Below are positions 1-5,564 of a stretch of DNA of 11,590 nucleotides, piece by piece (the stretch's first letter is position 1; each line of letters opens with the position of its first letter). The notes beneath the pieces were generated by a model. That model saw only the letters and a program-made list of their open reading frames with translations, did not search any database and was not told the origin of the DNA. Where the stretch lies: positions 1 to 11,590 of the forward strand of contig DAWK01000175.1 in assembly GCA_002509745.1 (NCBI GenBank), given 5' to 3'. Source of the DNA: Methanobacteriaceae archaeon UBA349 (GTDB taxonomy: Archaea; Methanobacteriota; Methanobacteria; Methanobacteriales; Methanobacteriaceae). Made by a program: the position numbers and the translations under genes.

Positions 1-2
1 TT

Positions 3-836
3 TTACCAACATTTGATGCATTTGTGGACCTTCCAAGTACTAAAAGGGGTATTCATATGTCTAGAAGCCCCGAAGCTATAAGTGAAGTACTAGAAGAAAC
101 TTTAGAAAATAATGCAGTGGAAGTAGAATCTTTATGTGCAGAAATAGTTAATTCCCTGCTAAAAAAGCATAAATACGCCAAAAGAGCTGAAGTGAGCATG
201 AAAAGTGATTACATGTTCATAAAAAAGTCTCCTGTGACTAATCTCAAAACTCAAGAAATGAGTAAATTAATGGCCGATGCTGTTGGCTATAGAAACGGGG
301 ATAAAGTAGTAATACGTAAGATGGTTGGTGTAGAAGTAGTAGGAATGACCGTATGTCCTTGTGCCTTGGAATCTGTTAAAGAATCATCAAAACAAGAATT
401 ATTAGAATTCTTAGATGAAGAAACTACTGAAAAAGTACTGGATACCGTTTCATTTTCTTCACATAACCAAAGAGGCAGAGGAATGGTGATGATTGAAGTT
501 CCTCAAGACCACACTATTCGAGCTGAAGACCTTATAAGGATAATAGAAGATTCTATGAGTTCTTATGTCTGTGAGCTACTTAAAAGACCAGATGAAAACG
601 CTATTGTAGTACAGGCCCATAAAAATCCTATGTTTGTAGAAGACTGTGTGCGAAATATGGTAAATCGAATAGTGAAGGAATACTCCCATCTGCCTGATGA
701 CACCATGGTAACAGTTCGACAAGTGAATGAAGAAAGTATTCATAGGCATGACGCATTTGCAGAAAAAGTAGCTACAATGGGTGAATTAAAGTACGAAATT
801 GAAGGAATCACTGATAAACAAATTAATGAAGGTTAA
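3..836 (+). CDS. mptA: GTP cyclohydrolase IV MptA (5' end outside window)
   Basis: MptA is the Fe(II)-dependent GTP cyclohydrolase that opens methanopterin synthesis, turning GTP into 7,8-dihydroneopterin 2',3'-cyclic phosphate. The reading frame is open from the first bases and reads LPTFDAFVDLPSTKRGIHMS, a typical MptA N-terminal stretch. The gene therefore starts before the window, and the GTG at 24 is an internal Val codon, not a start. About 278 residues are visible against roughly 300-320 for the family, so only a short N-terminal piece is missing. Family hallmarks are the TVCPCA motif (codons near 348-365) and SSHNQRGRG (near 456-482); by analogy with the related FolE2 fold the Cys at 354-356, the His at 462-464 and a following Glu are candidate metal ligands. 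The bacterial homologue FolE2 is the alternative, but the archaeal neighbours argue for MptA. It ends with TAA, followed by T-runs. Confidence 0.95.
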   Translation, partial: LPTFDAFVDLPSTKRGIHMSRSPEAISEVLEETLENNAVEVESLCAEIVNSLLKKHKYAKRAEVSMKSDYMFIKKSPVTNLKTQEMSKLMADAVGYRNGDKVVIRKMVGVEVVGMTVCPCALESVKESSKQELLEFLDEETTEKVLDTVSFSSHNQRGRGMVMIEVPQDHTIRAEDLIRIIEDSMSSYVCELLKRPDENAIVVQAHKNPMFVEDCVRNMVNRIVKEYSHLPDDTMVTVRQVNEESIHRHDAFAEKVATMGELKYEIEGITDKQINEG

Positions 837-885
837 TATATTAATTTGATTTTATCATGAATTTTTAAAGATTTAAAGTTCTTAA

Positions 886-913
886 TTTCTTTTTTAATCT
901 TTAATTACTTTTT
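886..913 (+). terminator. T-rich terminator candidate after mptA
   Basis: Two T-runs, TTTCTTTTTT (886-895) and CTTTTT (908-913), lie 50-77 bases after the mptA stop. Archaeal RNA polymerase commonly terminates at such U-tracts without a hairpin, and none is seen here. The background is AT-rich, so this is moderate evidence. Confidence 0.4.
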
Positions 914-928
914 ATCTTAATTGATTGA

Positions 929-936
929 TTTAAATA
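929..936 (+). promoter_or_regulatory. TATA-like box (upstream copy)
   Basis: TTTAAATA matches the archaeal TATA box used in Methanobacteriales. It is 64 bases upstream of an identical box at 993-1000 in the same gap. If used, transcription would start near 955-960, giving a leader of about 110 bases before the TTG at 1070 and placing the dyad at 967-978 inside the transcript. Confidence 0.25.
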
Positions 937-966
937 CCTATCATTAATTAGATTTCAGGACAAATA

Positions 967-978
967 TGGGAAATCCCA
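967..978. promoter_or_regulatory. Dyad TGGGA-AA-TCCCA upstream of TATA box
   Basis: A perfect 5+5 inverted repeat with a 2-base centre, G/C-rich compared with its surroundings. It lies 15 bases upstream of the TATA-like box at 993-1000, where an archaeal activator or a repressor could bind. No regulator is assigned; this is position plus symmetry only. Confidence 0.3.
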
Positions 979-992
979 ATTAAAATGAAATC

Positions 993-1000
993 TTTAAATA
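993..1000 (+). promoter_or_regulatory. Probable TATA box for the small conserved gene at 1070
   Basis: TTTAAATA is preceded by a purine-rich GAAATC stretch that could act as a BRE. A start site about 25 bases downstream (near 1025) would give a leader of about 45 bases before the TTG start. It is the better placed of the two identical boxes in this gap. Confidence 0.45.
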
Positions 1001-1058
1001 GAAATAGTTTATAAAATTAAATTATTATATTTATTTTATTCATTAGCATTAAATCTAT

Positions 1059-1064
1059 GAGGTG
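1059..1064 (+). promoter_or_regulatory. Shine-Dalgarno GAGGTG that fixes a TTG start
   Basis: GAGGTG is fully complementary to the archaeal 16S 3' end (CACCTC) and lies 5 bases before the TTG at 1070. It is one of the strongest ribosome-binding sites in the window and is the main reason for accepting a TTG start over the in-frame ATG codon 12. Confidence 0.7.
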
Positions 1065-1069
1065 TTTTA

Positions 1070-1510
1070 TTGATAAACTTACACAAAGTAGCCGGGAGCA
1101 TAATGGGGTATCTGGAAGCATTTGATGGATCAAGAGCCGCATTAGATGCAGATAAAATATTGATTGTTCGAGGAAGATCTAGGAAGCGCCTAAAAGCAGA
1201 AAATATGGCTGAAGAACTGAATGGACTTATGGCCTCCATTGATGCCCAAGAAATTGATATGTTTTCTGAAGAATCCACTGCATTAATCAGTTTAATGGAT
1301 GAACAGATAAGATCCAGCGTTGATATTAATGTAGAAACTGATGTTGCAGGTATAGAACGTTTAAAAGAGTCTTTAGAATCTATGAACTGTTTTGTCGAAT
1401 ATAAGCTAGGTTTAACCAGTAAGGCAGGTTTTTTTATTGTGATGTGGAAAGATAAAAGTGGAATTGGACCCTGCTTTGTTGAAATTGTACTGGCCAATGC
1501 AGAAAACTAA
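1070..1510 (+). CDS. Conserved archaeal protein of unknown function (possibly DUF2120 family)
   Basis: This 146-residue protein has no signal peptide, no membrane segment and no recognisable catalytic motif. It begins MINLHKVAGSIMGYLEAFDG and carries a basic patch, IVRGRSRKRLKAENMAEEL (residues 32-50). An acidic, helix-prone middle (about 45-105) follows, then a hydrophobic C-terminal part (AGFFIVMWKDKSGIGPCFVEIV). From memory it resembles a methanogen family catalogued as DUF2120, but I cannot confirm that without a search. The TTG start is chosen because GAGGTG sits 5 bases upstream and because no Met occurs before residue 12. It lies between mptA and cofG on the same strand, with gaps of 233 and 119 bases, so it is probably its own transcription unit or shares one with cofG. 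Its position between two coenzyme genes hints at, but does not show, a role in that metabolism. Confidence 0.8.
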   Translation: MINLHKVAGSIMGYLEAFDGSRAALDADKILIVRGRSRKRLKAENMAEELNGLMASIDAQEIDMFSEESTALISLMDEQIRSSVDINVETDVAGIERLKESLESMNCFVEYKLGLTSKAGFFIVMWKDKSGIGPCFVEIVLANAEN

Positions 1511-1562
1511 TTATCATATTTATTTAAAAAAATAATTCTATTAAATTAAATCTATTTTTAAA

Positions 1563-1584
1563 ATAATAATTAAATAATAATTAA
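1563..1584. repeat. 11-bp perfect tandem duplication
   Basis: ATAATAATTAA occurs twice head to tail in the 119-base gap before cofG. It is pure A/T and most easily explained by slippage. It lies about 45-65 bases upstream of the cofG start, within the likely promoter region, so copy-number change could alter spacing there. Confidence 0.5.
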
Positions 1585-1629
1585 TTAGCAAAAAATTGAT
1601 GCTTTGATGAAATTAAGAGGCCAGACATC

Positions 1630-2727
1630 ATGAATTTATCCCAATTTTCAAAAAAAGATATAGTTAAACTTTTAAATTATGAAGGGAACGATATATTAAA
1701 TTTAATGATGGATGGAAGTTCTAAAAGAGAAGGGTCAGTTATTACTTTTTCAAAAAATATTTTCATACCATTAACTGAAGTTTGTAGAAACACTTGCGGG
1801 TATTGTACCTTTCGTAAAGATCCTGAACAGTTAGGAAATCATTTATTGATGCAATTACCTGAAATAATTTCTAATATAAAAAAATCTGAAAAATATGGTT
1901 GTAAAGAAGCTTTATTCACTTTTGGAGAGCGTTCTGATGAAATTAAAGATGTTAAAAATCTTTTAGATCAACTTGGATTTGGAAATATGAGTGAATACCT
2001 ATACTATGTTTGTGAGGAAACTTTGAAAAAAACTGGACTTTTACCACACAGTAATCCTGGAGTGATAAGTAGAAAAGAGCTTAAAATGCTTAAAGAAGTA
2101 AATGCTTCCATGGGAATGATGTTAGAAAATTCTAATCCCCGATTAATGGAAACTGAAGCCCATAAAAAAAGTCCTGGGAAAAACCCATGGCTTAGAATAC
2201 AGACCATAGAAAACGCAGGTAAATTAAAAATTCCATTCACCACAGGAATCTTAATTGGGATTGGAGAAACCTTAGAAGAGCGGGCTGAATCACTTTTAGA
2301 GCTTCGACGTATACAAAATAAGTATGGGCATATTCAAGAAATAATTATCCAAAATTTCAGATCAAAACCAGGAATTCCCATGGAAAACCATCCTGAACCT
2401 TCTCTTTTAGAAATATTAAAAACCGTGGCCGTAGCCAAGATTATTTTTCCAGATGTGAGTATTCAAGTTCCCCCTAACTTGAACCGAGAAACAACTCAAA
2501 TGTTCCTTCTAGCCGGAGCAGATGATTGGGGTGGTGTTTCGCCAATAAGCAAAGATTATGTTAATCCAGAGGCCCCCTGGCCAGAAATTGATGAATTAAG
2601 AAAACTTACAGTCGCGACCGGATTTTCTATGAAAGAAAGGCTTCCCGTATATCCCCAATTCATCAATTCAGAATTTTTAAGTGAAAATATTCTGAAAAAA
2701 GTAGAGTCCATGGACTTAAATGATTAA
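1630..2727 (+). CDS. cofG: FO synthase subunit 1 CofG (7,8-didemethyl-8-hydroxy-5-deazariboflavin synthase)
   Basis: CofG is a radical-SAM enzyme that, after CofH has joined tyrosine to the ribityl-diaminouracil precursor, closes the deazaflavin ring to make FO, the chromophore of coenzyme F420. This cytosolic protein has 365 residues, near the family length for stand-alone archaeal CofG. The [4Fe-4S] cluster motif is VCRNTCGYCTF with Cys52, Cys56 and Cys59 (CxxxCxxC). Further family stretches are GERSDE (near residues 99-104), SNPG (141-144), GMMLENSNPRLM, TGILIGIGET and the C-terminal GADDWGGVSPISKDYVNPE. The ATG is preceded by AGAGG at 1616-1620, 9 bases away. CofH, the partner subunit, is not in this window; in archaea it is a separate gene. 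The 3' end faces the sensor-kinase gene convergently across 50 bases. Confidence 0.96.
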   Translation: MNLSQFSKKDIVKLLNYEGNDILNLMMDGSSKREGSVITFSKNIFIPLTEVCRNTCGYCTFRKDPEQLGNHLLMQLPEIISNIKKSEKYGCKEALFTFGERSDEIKDVKNLLDQLGFGNMSEYLYYVCEETLKKTGLLPHSNPGVISRKELKMLKEVNASMGMMLENSNPRLMETEAHKKSPGKNPWLRIQTIENAGKLKIPFTTGILIGIGETLEERAESLLELRRIQNKYGHIQEIIIQNFRSKPGIPMENHPEPSLLEILKTVAVAKIIFPDVSIQVPPNLNRETTQMFLLAGADDWGGVSPISKDYVNPEAPWPEIDELRKLTVATGFSMKERLPVYPQFINSEFLSENILKKVESMDLND

Positions 2728-2732
2728 TAAGA

Positions 2733-2743
2733 ATTTTTATTTT
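2733..2743 (+). terminator. T-rich terminator candidate after cofG
   Basis: TTTTT-A-TTTT follows the cofG stop by a few bases, in a 50-base gap between convergent genes. No hairpin is evident. Transcripts from the minus strand must also end near here, but no equally good T-run is visible on that strand within the gap. Confidence 0.35.
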
Positions 2744-2777
2744 CAAGTCAAATTTCATTAAAATTCATTAATGTTAA

Positions 2778-5408
2778 TTAAGAATAAGCTTCTTTGAATT
2801 TAATTATGAATTTAGTGCCTTCACTTTCATCCAGCTTAATTTTTCCTTCAAGTTGTGCAACCAAGGTACAAACTATTTGAAGCCCTAATGAGTCAGTATA
2901 TTCAAAATTTAGACCTTCTGGAAGACCAACACCATTATCTCCAACCTGCAAGATAATATCTTCCCCAATAGAACAAACTGCAATAGATATAAGTGGATTT
3001 TCTAAAGTTAAGTTGTAATTAGTCAAAGAAGCTGATTTTAAGGAAGATATCTCATCTGATTCTGAATCATCTTCAGATGCATCACCTATTTCCAATGGAG
3101 CATAGTTATCTAAAACTGTCTGTTCTGGAAAAGCATATTTGAAACTGTTAGAAATTAGTTCATTTAAAATTAATCCACAAGTTATAGCTTGATCTATGTC
3201 TAATAAAACATCCCCTACATCAATAATGACTTCAATACCATTTTGGTGAGCATATGAATTTTCAAGAGAACTTACCAAACTTCTAACATATTCTGAAAAA
3301 TCTACTTTTTCCATACCCTGTGATCCATACAATTTTTCATGGATTAATGCCATAGACCTTATTCGATTTTGACTATCCTCAAACATGGCTTTTGTTTTTT
3401 TATCATCTACATGTTCTGACTGAAGACCAATTAAACTGGAAATAACTTGCATATTATTTTTAACCCGGTGATGAACCTCTTTTAAAAGAATTTCCTTTTC
3501 TTTTAAAGAAGACTTAATCTTATTTTCCATTTTTTTACGATAAGTTACATCTCTAATGGTTACAATGAATCCTTTAGAGTTCCCTTTAGAATCTTGAGTG
3601 AGTGCCATATTCATTTCAGCCACGAAAATTTCACCATCTTTTTTCCGGGCTTTATGTTCAATGTTTCTAAGTGCACCCCTTTTAACAACAATGTCCATGT
3701 TTTTCGAAAATAAATCATTTTCTTCCGGAATTAAAATATCAAAAATAGTCTCTGAAACCAGCTTTTTTTTATCATCCCATCCCATCATAAAGGATGCCTT
3801 TTCAGAAACATAAGTTATTTCGCCATCTAAATCCGTAGCAATGAAACCGTCCGGACTAGCAGTTATTAGAGTACTGTACATTTCCTCTAAATCATTTCGA
3901 GCCATTTCTGCCTGTTTTCTAGGAGTTAAGTCCCTAATATTAAGAACTATTCCTCTAACTGCAGGATCTTTAATTAAATTCTGGACTATAATTTGACAGG
4001 TCAGCCATTCACCATCTTCGTGCTGGCAGCGAACTTCAAAATCAGCATCAGATCCTGAGCCATTGATATCATCAATTAATACCTCATTAAGCCGTGGAGC
4101 ATCAGCATTATGAATAAAATCAAATATATTGAAACCCAAAAACTCATGAACCTTATATCCAAAAACTCTTTCTACTGAAGGACTAGCATAAGTAATATCG
4201 CCCTGATGATTTAAAACCATGATAACATCCAAAGCATTCTCAATTAGAGATCTGAAATGTTTTTCACTTAGTTTAAGGGCGTTGTTTACTTTTTTAAGTT
4301 TAGTAATGTTTCTGGCTGCGGCAAAAACACCTTCCACTTCCCCCTTCATGTTCCGATATACCGAAGCATTGAATGATACATCCATGGTTCGGCCAGAAAT
4401 ATGGCGAAGGGTTAGAGAATAATCTTTAAGAGAGCCATAAAAGAGAGTTTTTTGATAACCTTTCATGGCCTTTTCAGGATCGGTAAAGTATTGTGAGAAA
4501 TCAGTGCCAATAAGATCTAGCCTAGAAAGTCCAGTGCTATTTTCAGTTGCTCCATTAACATCCATTATTTCTCCATTTTCACTAATAGTTACCATTGGAT
4601 CCAAGCTAACTTCAATAAGATTCCTAGAATAATTTAAAGAAGACTTTAATTCTTCTTCAACATTCATCTGCTCCCCAATGTCCCTGCAACTGATAACCGC
4701 GCCCGTAATTTCATTTGCGTTTGAAACTGAACTAATCATTGTTTCTATCCACTTATAACTGCCTTGAATTGTTTTAAGCCTTTTTCGTATTTTTCCAGGT
4801 CGTTCAGTTTCTATACAGTTATTGAAACAATTTATAGTTCTTTCTAAATCTTCAGGATGCACCAATTCAAAAAAAGTATTTCCTAAAATATCTGTAGGCC
4901 AATATCCCAGTAGTTTCTTAATAGAAGGACTAATATAAAGGAATTTCCCATGAAAATCTAACTGTCCTACAATATCAGCCATATTTTCCGTGATTAATTC
5001 CAGGTAATTTTGAGCAGCTTTAAGTTCATTTTCAATCTGATTTTTATAAACTGACATTTCTAAGGCAAATCGGAGTTCATTATCATCAAAAGGTTTTAAA
5101 ATATAATTTCTGGGCTCAGTGGACTTTGCCCTATTCATAGTACTTTCATCGGCGAATGCAGTGAGGTAAATAATAGGAATATTTAAAGTATCCTTAATTT
5201 TTTCAGCAGCATCAATTCCATCAAGATTGCCCTTTAAAACAATATCTAACAAAACAATGTCCGGTTTTTTTTCTAAGGCCAAATCTATTGCGTCTTCCCC
5301 AGAAGAAGCGACAGCAACAACATCAAAATCCCAGGATTTAAGTTTATTTTTTATTTGGAGAGCAGTTATACTCTCATCCTCAGCTAAAAGCACTTTAACC
5401 CCTGACAT
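2778..5408 (-). CDS. Cytoplasmic hybrid sensor histidine kinase: receiver, four PAS domains, HisKA_2, ATPase
   Basis: This 876-residue protein has no membrane segment or signal peptide. The receiver spans about 1-125, with acidic pair Glu10/Asp11, phospho-acceptor Asp55, Thr83 and Lys105, so it looks active. Four PAS/PAC repeats follow at about 131-245, 260-370, 381-497 and 506-622; several end in a typical PAC strand such as GIVLNIRDLT or GFIVTIRDVT. The kinase core is of the HisKA_2 type: KEVHHRVKNN with phospho-acceptor His646, N-box NELISNSFKYAFP (Asn749/Asn754), G1 box DNGVGLP (824-830) and G2 box DSLGLQIV. An acidic Ser/Asp-rich insert (about 765-800) separates the N-box from the rest of the ATPase fold. 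PAS ligands cannot be read from sequence; redox, light or small molecules are all open. The ATG has AGGGGTC 6 bases upstream. The receiver closely resembles that of the gene upstream, 151 bases away on the same strand, which suggests duplication and possible partnership. Confidence 0.93.
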   Translation of the reverse strand: MSGVKVLLAEDESITALQIKNKLKSWDFDVVAVASSGEDAIDLALEKKPDIVLLDIVLKGNLDGIDAAEKIKDTLNIPIIYLTAFADESTMNRAKSTEPRNYILKPFDDNELRFALEMSVYKNQIENELKAAQNYLELITENMADIVGQLDFHGKFLYISPSIKKLLGYWPTDILGNTFFELVHPEDLERTINCFNNCIETERPGKIRKRLKTIQGSYKWIETMISSVSNANEITGAVISCRDIGEQMNVEEELKSSLNYSRNLIEVSLDPMVTISENGEIMDVNGATENSTGLSRLDLIGTDFSQYFTDPEKAMKGYQKTLFYGSLKDYSLTLRHISGRTMDVSFNASVYRNMKGEVEGVFAAARNITKLKKVNNALKLSEKHFRSLIENALDVIMVLNHQGDITYASPSVERVFGYKVHEFLGFNIFDFIHNADAPRLNEVLIDDINGSGSDADFEVRCQHEDGEWLTCQIIVQNLIKDPAVRGIVLNIRDLTPRKQAEMARNDLEEMYSTLITASPDGFIATDLDGEITYVSEKASFMMGWDDKKKLVSETIFDILIPEENDLFSKNMDIVVKRGALRNIEHKARKKDGEIFVAEMNMALTQDSKGNSKGFIVTIRDVTYRKKMENKIKSSLKEKEILLKEVHHRVKNNMQVISSLIGLQSEHVDDKKTKAMFEDSQNRIRSMALIHEKLYGSQGMEKVDFSEYVRSLVSSLENSYAHQNGIEVIIDVGDVLLDIDQAITCGLILNELISNSFKYAFPEQTVLDNYAPLEIGDASEDDSESDEISSLKSASLTNYNLTLENPLISIAVCSIGEDIILQVGDNGVGLPEGLNFEYTDSLGLQIVCTLVAQLEGKIKLDESEGTKFIIKFKEAYS

Positions 5409-5413
5409 TCCTG

Positions 5414-5419
5414 ACCCCT
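5414..5419 (-). promoter_or_regulatory. Ribosome-binding site of the sensor-kinase gene
   Basis: On the minus strand GGGGTC-type purine-rich sequence lies about 5-6 bases before the ATG at 5408. It is a partial match to the archaeal consensus and supports this start, which also puts the receiver at its usual N-terminal position. Confidence 0.5.
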
Positions 5420-5476
5420 ATATTTTTAATTCATAAAATACTGTTAATTTAATATTATAATTAATTAATATAGCAA

Positions 5477-5489
5477 ATATAATTAAATA
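5477..5489 (-). promoter_or_regulatory. Weak TATA-like element before the sensor-kinase gene
   Basis: TATTTAATTATAT on the minus strand lies about 70-80 bases before the ATG and downstream of a putative terminator of the preceding gene. If real, the kinase gene has its own promoter and a leader of about 45 bases. The gap is almost pure A/T, so the match is weak. Confidence 0.25.
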
Positions 5490-5530
5490 GACTGTTTGTA
5501 AAAAATGGAAAAATTTATTAATGACACTTC

Positions 5531-5564
5531 AAAAAAGCGCCGCTAAACTTTAGGTTGGCCTAAA
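5531..5564 (-). terminator. Candidate terminator region after the receiver/coiled-coil gene
   Basis: On the minus strand the hairpin TTTAGG-CCAA-CCTAAA (5564-5549) overlaps the TAG stop codon. It is followed by AGCGGCGCT (5544-5536), an odd G/C-rich short palindrome, which runs straight into a six-T tract (5536-5531). The T-run is the likely termination signal; whether the palindromes matter is open. If used, it separates the two signalling genes into different transcripts, at least in part. Confidence 0.4.

Noticed and set aside
24..836. GTG at 24 as the start of the first gene
   Set aside because: The frame is open upstream to base 3 and the encoded residues LPTFDAFV match the MptA N-terminal region, so the true start is outside the window.
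1036..1497. 153-codon minus-strand frame opposite the small conserved gene
   Set aside because: Its residues mirror the codon structure of the plus-strand gene, which has a strong ribosome-binding site and plausible protein composition; the antisense frame has neither.
2705..2716. 12-bp palindrome AGTCCATGGACT
   Set aside because: It lies inside the cofG coding sequence near its 3' end and is probably a coding coincidence.
2754..2771. Direct repeat TTCATTAA spaced by two bases in the convergent gap
   Set aside because: Short, A/T-rich and without a flanking signal; not distinguishable from chance.
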